Of a stretch of 64,000 nt of DNA, positions 52,577 through 61,374 are shown one piece after another. Position numbers and translations under genes: made by a program. The DNA is taken from the NCBI RefSeq assembly GCF_000012625.1, contig NC_007516.1:1674001-1738000 (forward strand). Reading direction: 5' to 3'. Within the stretch, counting starts at the first letter, position 1. The number at the start of each line of letters is the position of its first letter. The DNA is from Synechococcus sp. CC9605 (GTDB lineage Bacteria > Cyanobacteriota > Cyanobacteriia > PCC-6307 > Cyanobiaceae). The notes below the pieces were generated by a model. The model was not told the DNA's origin. It searched no databases and worked only from the letters and a program-made list of their open reading frames with translations.

Positions 52577-53746
52577 ATGTCTTTCGGATGCATTGGCGCA
52601 ATCGGCCTTGCGGGATCCATCACTCTTTTGACAGGGTTACCGTCTAAACCAGCACTGGCAGAGGCCCCGTTCAGCCAAGTGCAACAGCGGATTGAACATT
52701 TGCGGCGGGAGCACAACATTCCCGGGGCCTCGATCGCCGTAATTGACGACGGACAAATCGCCTGGGCGCGAGGCTTTGGATTTGCGGATCTGTCTAGCGG
52801 TCGACCGGTCACTGCCGACACGCTGTTTCAGGCTCAGTCGATCACCAAAACTCTCACATCCTTAGCAACGGTCAAGCTCCTCGCCAACCGTGAGATTGCC
52901 TTGGATGAACCCGTTAACCGTTACTTGAAGGGTTGGACAATCCCAGAGAACGCCTACACCAAAAAGGTTCCGGTCAGTTTCCGCATGCTGCTGAACCACA
53001 CAGGCGGTTTGAGCAATCCGTACCCAGATGGGTGCTGCGGCCCAATGGAGAAATTGCCGACACTGCAGCAAGTGTTGCGTGGACTACCTCCTGCAACGAA
53101 CAAACCCCTCACCGTTGAACGGATCCCCGGAACAGCCTTCAGCTACTGCAACGGCTGTTACACGGTGCTGCAGCCGGCCTTGGAATCAATCAGCCAAAAA
53201 CCATTCCCCAGCTTGATGCAGGAGTTGGTGCTCACACCCGCAGGCATGAACAAGAGCACCTTTGACAACACCTTTTTTCTCAACGACTCCAGCACCATCG
53301 CCATCCCCTACGACGTTGATGGGAAGCCCCACGGTCGGGCACCCATGCGGCATCCCATCCTTTCCACCGGTTTGATGTGGAGCACAGCGAGCGATCTGGC
53401 TCGTTTTAACCTCGCCTTCACAAAGGCGCTGAACTCCGGCCACTCACTGATCGATCAACACCTCGCCAAGCAACTCAGCATCCCCAGTTCCACTGCAAAC
53501 CGCAGCATGGGGTTTGAACTAGGCAACCGCGACGCAGACGCCAAAGCAAGGGGCGATTACCTGTTTCATTCGGGAACAGGCAACGGTGCCGTCAGCCTTT
53601 CAATCATCAGCATGGATGGAAATCACGGGGCTGTGTTCTTGATCAACAAAGGACCAAACCCCTGGCTGTCAACAAACATTCCACAGTTTGCGTTCATCAA
53701 GGAGGGCCTTAAGGTGATTAATACAGAGGCCGAGTGGCCAAACTAA
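52577..53746 (+). CDS. exported beta-lactamase-fold serine hydrolase
   Basis: 389 residues. Signal peptide (GAIGLAGSITLLTGLPSKPALA). Class C/esterase-type motifs: FQAQSITKTL (S-x-x-K nucleophile), SYCNGCYTVL (Y-x-N), and LFHSGTGNGAVS (H-x-G). Could be a D-alanyl-aminopeptidase, esterase or penicillin-binding-like hydrolase; substrate not readable. A terminator follows at 53924. Confidence 0.9.
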   Translation: MSFGCIGAIGLAGSITLLTGLPSKPALAEAPFSQVQQRIEHLRREHNIPGASIAVIDDGQIAWARGFGFADLSSGRPVTADTLFQAQSITKTLTSLATVKLLANREIALDEPVNRYLKGWTIPENAYTKKVPVSFRMLLNHTGGLSNPYPDGCCGPMEKLPTLQQVLRGLPPATNKPLTVERIPGTAFSYCNGCYTVLQPALESISQKPFPSLMQELVLTPAGMNKSTFDNTFFLNDSSTIAIPYDVDGKPHGRAPMRHPILSTGLMWSTASDLARFNLAFTKALNSGHSLIDQHLAKQLSIPSSTANRSMGFELGNRDADAKARGDYLFHSGTGNGAVSLSIISMDGNHGAVFLINKGPNPWLSTNIPQFAFIKEGLKVINTEAEWPN

Positions 53747-54088
53747 TCAATCCAAGGGTTGAGTCCGAAAGCACTTTCGAATAAGCCTTATACTAACCAG
53801 TCTATCAAAAAAGTATCGCAAGGCTTGTTAATACTCTGGCAGCAATTTAGTTTCCAGAAAACTCGGATAAGTTGTGATGCATTAGATCTGAGCTGTTGGA
53901 AGGAAGTTAGGCTCTAATGAAAACCCGCCATTGCTGGCGGGGGGATTATTTTTTTCGGGAGATGGATGGCGATAACAAGTCCCCCCGCTTTTCCCTTGCG
54001 GGTTTCGTATAGCTTTTAACCAAAAGGCATCGAGCTTCACAGCAGAGGATCTAAATAGCATTAAGAAAAAGACATAAACATTAGTTCA
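53747..54088. other. AT-rich gap
   Basis: Contains the terminator at 53924-53957 and a second GC hairpin (CCCGC...GCGGG at about 53985-54003). No gene seen. Confidence 0.5.
53924..53957 (+). terminator. rho-independent terminator
   Basis: CCCGCCA-TTGC-TGGCGGG (53924-53941) followed by GGGATTATTTTTTT. It is placed about 180 bp behind the serine-hydrolase gene. Confidence 0.85.
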
Positions 54089-54256
54089 ATGCATTGTATG
54101 GCCATTATTGCTTTTAACTGTCAAGAGCAGGTGAAGCGTTGTGACATTCTGTCCTCCACCGGTATTGCGATCGGCGGATTGATCGCTGGCAGTTGCGTAA
54201 GTGCGCATGCAGCATCTGCTGAAAACAATTCAGACCCCTATTGGCAAAATACCTGA
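54089..54256 (+). pseudogene. out-of-frame Tat-like leader of the amine oxidase
   Basis: A 55-codon frame (MHCMAIIAFNCQEQ...) contains KRCDILSSTGIAIGGLIAG then SCVSAHAASAENNSD, a Tat-like signal with basic pair, hydrophobic core and an A-x-A-like end. It stops at 54254-54256, one base out of frame with the FAD domain that begins at 54258. Relatives probably have it fused. Confidence 0.55.
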
Positions 54257-54257
54257 C

Positions 54258-55670
54258 ATGATTGACGTTATTGTTGTAGGCGCTGGTGTTTCAGGTCTTA
54301 CGGCAGCGCGCCGCATAGCTCAAGACAGCCGCGATGTGCTTGTACTTGAGGCTCAAGAAAGGATTGGCGGGCGACTCCATCGAGTCGAGGTTGGGCATGA
54401 AGGGCGTAGGGCCCTTGGTGCAGCACCCGGTTGGGTTGATCTCGGAGGTCAGTGGGCAGGCCTCACCCAAACCAAAACAATTGAGTATGCGCGCAAGCTG
54501 AACATTCCCACCTTTCCGGTGCCGGTTGGTGGCAAGGACACGTTCCTCTATGACGGTCGACTAAGTCGGCACAACCATGCTTGGCCATCGACCCCGTACA
54601 ACGCCAAAGAGCTGAAGAGCGACTGGCCCGACCTGAAAATACCGAAAGAGCAGCGTGATGACGTCGTTGCCACTTGGCAAAAGATCGAGGCCCTGGCGGC
54701 AACGATTGACCCCGCTGCGCCATGGACCCATCCAGAAGCGCGCGCTCTTGACACGATGACTATCACCACATGGTTGGAGCGCAATGCCCTCACACCGATG
54801 GCGGCCTGGTGGGTCGATGTCATTGCGCGCAACTGGGGGGGTAACGGCGCTTTTGAATCGGGCTCGGCGTCAATGCTGCATTTCGCCTGGGCGCAGCGCG
54901 TGTCGCCGCAGAGTCAAACGCCTGAAGCGTTGCTGTTCGACGGTGGGGCTGGGCAGTTCCCGTCGCGGCTTGCAGAGGCGTTGCCCCCTGAGGCGATTCG
55001 TACGAGCGAGCCGGTGTTGTTTATCCAGCACACCAGCTCAGGTGTGACGGTGACAACGCCCAAGGGGACGTACCGCGGTCGAGCCGTCATTGTCGCGATG
55101 CCGCCGCATCTCACTGGACGTATTCATTACGACCCGCCGCTGCCGGCGGCACGTGACCAGCTGACCCAGCGCTCGCCCATGGGGGCCATCATCAAGGCGC
55201 TTGTCGTTTACGACTCGCCCTGGTGGCGTGCAGGAGACCTCTCTGGAAACGCTATTGGAAATCTTGATGCAATTGAGCTGGTTCCCGATTCGACCAACCC
55301 ACGGCCCGGAAGCCCTGGCGTGTTGGCCACCTTTTTGACCGGCGAGGCGGCGACGCGATACGGCGCTGCCCCTGAGTCTGAGCGCCAAGATGCCTTGTTG
55401 GCTGATCTGGCAACCCTATTGGGGCCCATGGCCCGTAGTGGCGTTCTCGAATATCACGAATGGAACTGGCCCGCGAACCCCTGGGTAGGTGGAGCCTACT
55501 CAACCTTTTACACCCCCGGCACTTGGACCCAGTTCGGCAAGCATTTGCGCGAACCGGTGGGTCGCATTTTCTGGGCAGGAACCGAAGTCAGTACAGCGTG
55601 GCCGGGCTATATCCACGGTGCCCTACACGCGGGTGAACAGTCTGCTGAGGCGGTTACGGCCGTTTTGTAG
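54258..55670 (+). CDS. flavin-containing monoamine oxidase-like protein
   Basis: 470 residues from ATG 54258 (MIDVIVVGAGVSGLTAARRI). Dinucleotide motif VVGAGVSGLTAARRIAQ, then LEAQERIGGRL (flavin clamp) and VDLGGQWAGLTQTK. The C-terminal signature FWAGTEVSTAWPGYIHGAL is typical of MAO-type oxidases. It oxidises amines (for example polyamines or amino acids) with O2, giving H2O2. An in-frame GTG at 54201 is available, but that part is antisense to the leader. Composition is less GC-rich than core genes. Confidence 0.88.
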   Translation: MIDVIVVGAGVSGLTAARRIAQDSRDVLVLEAQERIGGRLHRVEVGHEGRRALGAAPGWVDLGGQWAGLTQTKTIEYARKLNIPTFPVPVGGKDTFLYDGRLSRHNHAWPSTPYNAKELKSDWPDLKIPKEQRDDVVATWQKIEALAATIDPAAPWTHPEARALDTMTITTWLERNALTPMAAWWVDVIARNWGGNGAFESGSASMLHFAWAQRVSPQSQTPEALLFDGGAGQFPSRLAEALPPEAIRTSEPVLFIQHTSSGVTVTTPKGTYRGRAVIVAMPPHLTGRIHYDPPLPAARDQLTQRSPMGAIIKALVVYDSPWWRAGDLSGNAIGNLDAIELVPDSTNPRPGSPGVLATFLTGEAATRYGAAPESERQDALLADLATLLGPMARSGVLEYHEWNWPANPWVGGAYSTFYTPGTWTQFGKHLREPVGRIFWAGTEVSTAWPGYIHGALHAGEQSAEAVTAVL

Positions 55671-55674
55671 TCAT

Positions 55675-55793
55675 TCATTGCTGTGCCTGCTGTTGTTGTG
55701 CCTGCCACCGCTTGAAGGTTTCGGGTCGTTGGCTTGAAGGACTGCCACCAGTTCCCCCATCAAGAACAGGGCAATGCGTGTATCGCGGGTCAT
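55675..55793 (-). pseudogene. 39-residue small protein with a one-base frameshift
   Basis: From ATG 55793 the frame reads MTRDTRIALFLMGELVAVLQ then ANDP, after which the same DNA in the neighbouring frame reads ETFKRWQAQQQQAQQ and a stop at 55675. One extra C near 55728 (GACCC-GAA to GACCCC-GAA) makes a continuous protein. Real frameshift or sequence error. Confidence 0.55.
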
Positions 55794-55938
55794 CGGTAAA
55801 ACGTGACTGCCATGAGCGTTCCCCCCTCGCCCACCCGTGCTGCAAACCCGTAGGAAAATACTCAGGCACAACGCCGTGGCGGCCTGGGACAAGATTCTGA
55901 AAACAGGCTGGCGGCGGTGCTCACCGCCAGTGCGGTGA

Positions 55939-56411
55939 GCAACAAATTCACCCGGTCTAGAGCTTTTTCACGTAAGCAACGCCTCGATACGTGAGGCTCA
56001 CAGATTTATTGACCGCCATCTGCGCCTGCAGTCGATTGAGGATGTACTCCCCTCTCCTGTACTGCATGAGGTGGATGAGCTCAGAACGTTCAGCGACCAA
56101 GGCTCACCACCCGGAAAGCGTGATGAAAGCATCGATTCGCCGGATCAAATCTTTAGCTCAATTGAAGCTCCAGCTGGTCCATCGAGCGCTGGTCGCAGCT
56201 GGTGAATCAGTCCATTGCCTGGGCAAGACTTTCAGGTGGATCGTTCCAATGCTTCGGCACCACCGACAGCAACCTGTTGCTTCCGGGGTGCTTCACCGGT
56301 CTCTCCGGAATCGGCCTGGCACTGTTGGACCAGGTGAACCGTGATGATCGTTTGCAGTCCGTGTTGTCGACAGGACTGCTCTCACCATCTAGGGCGGTGG
56401 TGAACGCCTGA
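55939..56411 (+). pseudogene. remnant of a lanthionine-synthetase (LanC/LanM)-like protein
   Basis: The frame at 56166-56411 encodes SIERWSQLVNQSIAWARLSG then LLPGCFTGLSGIGLALL and DDRLQSVLSTGLLS: the last helix of the LanC barrel (consensus PGL-TGLAGIGY-LL, then a short proline/leucine segment). No start codon. The frame just upstream (55939-56205; IREAHRFIDRHLRLQSIED...) could be its former N-terminal continuation with one base lost near 56180. No catalytic zinc Cys remain. Confidence 0.55.
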
Positions 56412-56646
56412 TTGTTCGGCCAGACCAACAAGGGCCGCACCACCAATCCCCCGCAGGAGAAGCTGGGTGGCGAGGGTTGGCTTGTGAGCGCTTAGCAACA
56501 GCTGCTTTGTCGGTTCAAAGTCGACTCAGCAACGGTCAAGGCGCTGTGAGTGTTACGGAATCATCCCGACGGCAGACACCCACAGCCGAGGTCTTTGATG
56601 GCGCTTGCGCGCCGCCTGAGAGACTCAAATCAAAGGAAGGAGGCAG

Positions 56647-57045
56647 GTGGGCAAGAAATCTGGCTTCACAAGTGCCGAGATCGAGGAAATCAAACGTCTC
56701 TATCTGCAGGAAGGGCGATCGATCCTCCAGATCCCCAAGATCCTGGGCAAAGGCAGTGAAAACTCCGTGCGCAACGCCCTGCACAAAGCCCGGGTCAAGC
56801 ATGCCCCGGAGGAACGCACCAAGCTGGAACGTTTCAAGCCAGAGCAAGTTTTTGGCAAAGTGACGCTCTTAAAGCGACTCAACAAAGCCAAGAAACTGAA
56901 GTTCCATGCCCGCTGCTCCTGCGGCTACGAATTTAATGTGGATCCATTCCGGCTGACGCTGCCGGAACACCACAAGGACAGAATTTCTGCTTGCCAACGC
57001 TGCAGCAAAGCGCAAACAGAGGAACGCTCCAAGCCTCAAAGCTGA
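56647..57045 (+). CDS. HTH and zinc-ribbon protein
   Basis: 132 residues from GTG 56647 with AAGGAGG just in front. N-terminal helix-turn-helix (FTSAEIEEIKRLYLQEGRSI then LQIPKILGKGSENSVRNAL), a basic linker, and a zinc-ribbon-like Cys set (ARCSCGYEF ... ISACQRCSKA). DNA- or RNA-binding; target unknown. Sits in the accessory region. Confidence 0.7.
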   Translation: MGKKSGFTSAEIEEIKRLYLQEGRSILQIPKILGKGSENSVRNALHKARVKHAPEERTKLERFKPEQVFGKVTLLKRLNKAKKLKFHARCSCGYEFNVDPFRLTLPEHHKDRISACQRCSKAQTEERSKPQS

Positions 57046-57299
57046 ACAAATCAATCAAAAAAGTTCAACGGCACAAGCAACATAAACAAAATATTTCAAT
57101 CACTTCACAACAACTAAAATAAGATTCCGTCAACCACATCAAACCCCTTTTCCTTTCAGAGCAAGGGAGGAGGGCAAAGCTTGTATCAAGCCGATGCGGC
57201 TTTAACAATGGCTAAAGAGCAAGGTATCCAGTGGAACCTTGCGGCCCTTTTGTAGCGGCCGTAAAACACAGAAAGTTTTTATTCTTCCCTATTTACTCC

Positions 57300-57467
57300 A
57301 TGGAACTCACTTTCCTGGGCAACAAATATTCAAAGACAGAAGGAGTATCTGCGAGGCCCACAATTCAACTGAAATATATGGGGAAAAGCTATCGCGCTGA
57401 GCAAATCCAAGCTCTTCGCAATTCCGTTGCTCTGACCTACCGCGGCGTCTCTTACTCAAAAAACTGA
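57300..57467 (+). CDS. DUF4278-like protein
   Basis: 55 residues from ATG 57300: MELTFLGNKYSK ... IQLKYMGKSYRAE ... VALTYRGVSYSKN. The three-fold L-T/K-Y-x-G-x-x-Y pattern is that of cyanobacterial DUF4278, usually found in small, often stress-related proteins. Function unknown. Confidence 0.75.
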   Translation: MELTFLGNKYSKTEGVSARPTIQLKYMGKSYRAEQIQALRNSVALTYRGVSYSKN

Positions 57468-57499
57468 GAAGCCTTGGGCTTGGCCGGCAAAATGGCGTG

Positions 57500-57736
57500 A
57501 TGAGACTTCTGATCACAGCCCTGATCGCATCCAGCGCATTGGCCTTGCCGGCAAAAAGTGCGGAACCGATCCCCCTGGTGGTGGTCCCCTTTGATGCCTC
57601 ATGGGGATCACGCCGTCTTCCCGTCCAGCCCGCAGCGTTGTTGCCGCCACCTCCAGTGCCAGAGGTCAAACAAAGCAGCGAGGCCAGGGCTGAACCAAAA
57701 CCGCGACGCCAACGCTGGTGCCGGGGCGGCTGTTGA
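57500..57736 (+). CDS. small secreted proline-rich protein
   Basis: 78 residues from ATG 57500. Signal peptide LLITALIASSALALPAKSA. Mature part has a PPPPVPEVK run and a basic end with Cys (RWCRGGC). Confidence 0.55.
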   Translation: MRLLITALIASSALALPAKSAEPIPLVVVPFDASWGSRRLPVQPAALLPPPPVPEVKQSSEARAEPKPRRQRWCRGGC

Positions 57737-57840
57737 ACGCAGTAGCTGCTGAACGCAGTGCCTGATGAAATCACTACGGCTGTCAGCTGGCCTCGCTCTG
57801 TGTAAACCGAAGTGAGATGCACTTCCATCGGGCGCCAAAT

Positions 57841-58059
57841 ATGCGGCATGCGGCTCTGTTAATGGCCAGCCTCCTATTGGCATCCACGGCCCTTGCGGGC
57901 GGCAAGCGGGCCACAGCCCAAGGGCCTTCCGAGCAGTTCGCCACTGCCGAGGCGATGCGGGTGATCCCAAAAGGGGCAACGATCACCGACACACACTGCA
58001 AAAGCATTGATGTGGGAGCCAGCAGTCGCTATCAGTGCACCATCACCTACAGCCCATGA
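57841..58059 (+). CDS. small secreted protein
   Basis: 72 residues from ATG 57841. Signal peptide MRHAALLMASLLLASTALAG. Mature part VIPKGATITDTHCKSIDVG ... SSRYQCTITYS has two Cys. First of several exported small proteins in a row. Confidence 0.55.
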   Translation: MRHAALLMASLLLASTALAGGKRATAQGPSEQFATAEAMRVIPKGATITDTHCKSIDVGASSRYQCTITYSP

Positions 58060-58067
58060 GCTGATTG

Positions 58068-58337
58068 ATGAAAGGTTGGCGTGCTGCGTGTTGGACCTTG
58101 ATCCTGTTGGGAATTCCGTCCGCGGGGCGCGCCGAATTTGATCAGTGTCGCTTGATCGATCAGGTGCTGAATCGCCTGGGCAACGCCATGGCGATCAATC
58201 GGTTGATCATTGCGGAAGGCAATGACAGCAGTGCCGTTGCTGCCGCCAGTGAAACTCTGGCCCAACAGAACGAGAGCTACCGTCGCACCAAGCGACAACG
58301 CGCCAAAGCCGGCTGTGATGGCTGGGGACGGGAATAA
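58068..58337 (+). CDS. small secreted protein
   Basis: 89 residues from ATG 58068, 8 bp behind the preceding gene. Signal-like start (WRAACWTLILLGIPSAGRA); Cys in FDQCRLIDQ and AGCDGWG; a helical, Asn/Ala-rich middle. Confidence 0.55.
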   Translation: MKGWRAACWTLILLGIPSAGRAEFDQCRLIDQVLNRLGNAMAINRLIIAEGNDSSAVAAASETLAQQNESYRRTKRQRAKAGCDGWGRE

Positions 58338-58392
58338 CTACCTGACTGGCTAACTGACTCCAGGCAAGCTGGTGAAACCTGATTGAGAGATC

Positions 58393-58602
58393 TTGGCCGT
58401 CACCGTCTGCCAGAACTGCGGAAGCCGACGGTTTCGTTCCGACCGATCGATGGGCGGTCGTCTGGTCTGTCAAGACTGCGGCACTCCAGCTGGAAGCCGA
58501 GCTATCCGTGCAACGCCCCGGAGCACCCGACGCAACAATGGAAAGCTCTGGTTGGTGATCCTGCTGATCGCGGTGATCGTTCTGGTAGTGGTCACGTCGT
58601 GA
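58393..58602 (+). CDS. zinc-ribbon membrane protein
   Basis: 69 residues from TTG 58393. Zinc ribbon VCQNCGSRRFRSDRS...LVCQDCGTPAG, a basic linker, then one C-terminal helix (LWLVILLIAVIVLVVVTS). Ends overlapping the convergent pepN by 11 bp. Confidence 0.65.
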   Translation: MAVTVCQNCGSRRFRSDRSMGGRLVCQDCGTPAGSRAIRATPRSTRRNNGKLWLVILLIAVIVLVVVTS

Positions 58603-61195
58603 GCAGCTGCACGACCTCGGCCGTATTCGCCGACAAGGGCTTGGCGGCCAACTGGTCGATGGCCTGACGCATGACCGATTGCCGCTCGGGGCCGTAACTG
58701 GCGCAGCGGCTAAACACCTTGGCCATCCGTGACGCGGTGATCGGATTGCGGGAATCGACCGCTGCAATCTGCTCCGCCATGAATCGGTAACCACTGCCAT
58801 CGGCGGCATGAAATGCCTGAACATTGGCGGTGAATCCACCGAGAACAGCGCGAAGGGAATTGGGCGCCAGGGAATCGAAGTGCGGATGGTCCAACAGCTG
58901 TTGAACCCGCTCCAAGGCGTTGGGTCTGGGGGCTGATGCCTCCATCGCAAACCAGGCATCCAGGATCACGGGCTTGTCTTGCCAACGCTCGTAGAACAGG
59001 GCCATCGCCTGCTCACGCTCAGCGCTCTCCTGCGGCAGCAAGGCCCGCAAGGCTCCCCGCGCCAGGGTCATCGAGGGGCCGGACACCGCCGCCAAGGCGT
59101 CCGCTTGCACCGTGTCATCGCCCGCCGCAGCAAGCCAGCGCCAGGCCAAGGCCGTCAGGGCACGGCCGCCCTGGCCAGCCGGCCAAGCCAGGGTCCAGTC
59201 AGTCCGGGCCAGCTCCAGGAGTCGTCGCAAGGACGACTGCAATTGAACGCCCAGCTCCTGGGTCCACGCCCGGAAGGCTTGATCCAGCGCCAGCGGATCC
59301 ACCGGAGATTGCAACGCCTCCAGTTCCGCCATTCCCGGCAGCGCCAGCAGCGCCGCCAGGCCCATGCCATCACCACCGTCGTAGGCGCAGATCCGCTGAT
59401 CGAGGGCCTGAATCAATGCCGCCTCCACCGCAGGCTTCGGCTCGTTTTCAGCCCGCGCCAAAAGTACCTGGCGTGCCAGGCGCTGGGCAGCATCCCAGCG
59501 ACAGAAGGAGTCATCGTCGGAAGCCAACAGCTGCAGGCACTCCTCCAGCGGCTGCTCGAGACGCACGTGCACCGGCGCCGAGAAGCGGCGGAGCACCGAA
59601 AGGGCAGGAGGGGTGTCGCCCGGCTGACCCTGCAGGGTGATGCTGGCGCGCTCATCCTCCATCACCAGCAGCTGCTCGTCACCAACACGGCCCTGCTCAT
59701 TCACCAGGGCCATGGCAACCGGCAGCACCAGGGGCTGTTTGTCCGCTTGTCCCGGCGTCGGAGGGGTCGCCTGGTGCAAGTCGACCGTCAGCTGACCCGA
59801 TTCAGGGTTCCACTGACGATCAATGCTGAGTTCCGGAGTTCCTGCCTGGTAATACCAGCGTTTGAAGCGTTCCAGATCAAAGCCAAGGGGCTCGCACTGA
59901 CTGGTGGCACCATCAGCAATCGCCTGAACGAAGTCCTCCGTCGTGGCGGCCGTGCCATCGAAACGTTGCACGTAAACCTCCATTCCCTTCATGAACCGCT
60001 CCGGTCCAAGCAGGGTGTGCAGCATGCGTATCAACTCTGCACCTTTTTCATAGATGGTTGTTGTGTAGAAGTTATCGATGGCCTGGTATTCCGCTGGCTT
60101 CACAGGGTGGGCCGTTGGGCCAGCATCCTCACGGAATTGGGTGTTGCGCAACATCGCAACATCCTCAATGCGTTTGACCGCTTTGGAATGCAGATCCGCG
60201 GTAAAGCATTGATCACGGAACACCGTCAGACCCTCTTTAAGCGATAGCTGGAACCAATCCCGGCAGGTGATGCGATTTCCGCTCCAGTTGTGAAAGTATT
60301 CATGAGCAATCACACTTTCGATGCGTTCAAGCTCAGCATCGGTGGCTGTTTCCGCATCAGCAAGAACAAGCTTTGAGTTGAAAATATTCAGACTCTTGTT
60401 CTCCATCGCGCCCATGTTGAAGTGACGGACAGCGACGATGTTGTATTCATCAAGGTCGTATTCAAGGTTGTAAACAGACTCGTCCCATTGCATGGATCGC
60501 TTCAACGAAGCCATGGCGTGGGCCGTGAAGGGTTCATCCCCCTCCTCCACGTGCAATCGCAGGGTGACCTGCCGGCCCGATGCCGTTGTGTAGTGATCAC
60601 GAATTTCCCTGAGATCTCCAGCCACCAGGGCAAACAGATAGGAGGGCTTGGGGAAGGGGTCGTCCCAAGTGACCGCATGACGATCAGCGCCAACGGATTC
60701 CTCACGTACGGCATTGCCATTGCTCAGCAGCACAGGGCAGCTGCTGCGGCTGGCCTCAATCCGCACCTGCCACCGGCTCAGCACATCCGGACGATCGGGG
60801 TGAAGGCTGATGCGCCGGAACCCCTCGGCCTCGCACTGGGTGCTAAGCAGACCACCACTGGCGTACAAGCCTTCGAGGGAACTGTTGGAGTAGGGATCCA
60901 GGCGGCAACGGGTCTCGAGCACAAACGGCTGGCCCGGCACGTTGGGGATGACGAGACGTCCGTCGGTGAAGCTGTAATCCTCGGGCTGCAATGGGTCCTG
61001 GTCGATCACCAGGGATTCGATGGCCAGATCGACGCCGCAAAGCTCCAGAGGCTCACCAGGACGACGCGGTTCAAGGCTCAGCTTAGACACAACGACGACA
61101 TGGTCGTCTTGGATTGTCACGTCCAGGGCGATGGTTGGGAGCTCAAAAGCCCATGGCGTGTAGTCCGCCAGTCGAATCGAAGAAGCAGCATTCAT
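58592..61195 (-). CDS. pepN: aminopeptidase N (M1 family)
   Basis: 867 residues. The exopeptidase signature GAMENKSLN and the zinc motif VIAHEYFHNWSGNRITCRDW (HEYFH, and E in QLSLKEGLTVFRD) are intact. N-terminal beta domain, thermolysin-like domain, then a long helical C-terminal domain. It removes N-terminal residues of peptides, metal-dependent. Length and motifs match bacterial PepN. Long open frames on the opposite strand are shadows. Confidence 0.96.
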   Translation of the reverse strand: MNAASSIRLADYTPWAFELPTIALDVTIQDDHVVVVSKLSLEPRRPGEPLELCGVDLAIESLVIDQDPLQPEDYSFTDGRLVIPNVPGQPFVLETRCRLDPYSNSSLEGLYASGGLLSTQCEAEGFRRISLHPDRPDVLSRWQVRIEASRSSCPVLLSNGNAVREESVGADRHAVTWDDPFPKPSYLFALVAGDLREIRDHYTTASGRQVTLRLHVEEGDEPFTAHAMASLKRSMQWDESVYNLEYDLDEYNIVAVRHFNMGAMENKSLNIFNSKLVLADAETATDAELERIESVIAHEYFHNWSGNRITCRDWFQLSLKEGLTVFRDQCFTADLHSKAVKRIEDVAMLRNTQFREDAGPTAHPVKPAEYQAIDNFYTTTIYEKGAELIRMLHTLLGPERFMKGMEVYVQRFDGTAATTEDFVQAIADGATSQCEPLGFDLERFKRWYYQAGTPELSIDRQWNPESGQLTVDLHQATPPTPGQADKQPLVLPVAMALVNEQGRVGDEQLLVMEDERASITLQGQPGDTPPALSVLRRFSAPVHVRLEQPLEECLQLLASDDDSFCRWDAAQRLARQVLLARAENEPKPAVEAALIQALDQRICAYDGGDGMGLAALLALPGMAELEALQSPVDPLALDQAFRAWTQELGVQLQSSLRRLLELARTDWTLAWPAGQGGRALTALAWRWLAAAGDDTVQADALAAVSGPSMTLARGALRALLPQESAEREQAMALFYERWQDKPVILDAWFAMEASAPRPNALERVQQLLDHPHFDSLAPNSLRAVLGGFTANVQAFHAADGSGYRFMAEQIAAVDSRNPITASRMAKVFSRCASYGPERQSVMRQAIDQLAAKPLSANTAEVVQLLTT

Positions 61196-61243
61196 GGCCT
61201 AACGACACGAGCACCGGGTGATCCTGACGGATGAGCCTCAAAA

Positions 61244-61271
61244 CCGGGATGTTTCTGCCGGGGTGTTTCTG
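61244..61271. repeat. tandem 14-bp duplication upstream of pepN
   Basis: CCGGGATGTTTCTG (61244-61257) and CCGGGGTGTTTCTG (61258-61271) are adjacent copies with one mismatch, in the non-coding region between pepN and the gene at 61375. Confidence 0.85.
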
Positions 61272-61317
61272 CCAAAAAGCCAGTTTTCCAACGGCAGCAG
61301 ACCACAGAATAAATGAC

Positions 61318-61349
61318 AAAAAAACGCCTGACCTAATCGGACAGACGTT
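61318..61349 (-). terminator. rho-independent terminator (minus strand)
   Basis: On the minus strand AACGTCTG, an 11-nt loop and CAGGCGTT form an 8-bp stem, then T-rich TTTTT (forward A-run 61318-61324). It terminates the gene at 61375-61785. Confidence 0.85.
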
Positions 61350-61374
61350 CAAAGGAATGAAGAGCGAGGAGAAA

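Noticed and set aside
58979-60247. 422-codon plus-strand frame opposite pepN
   Set aside because: Arg/Gln-rich shadow frame; pepN carries GAMEN and HEYFH motifs on the other strand.
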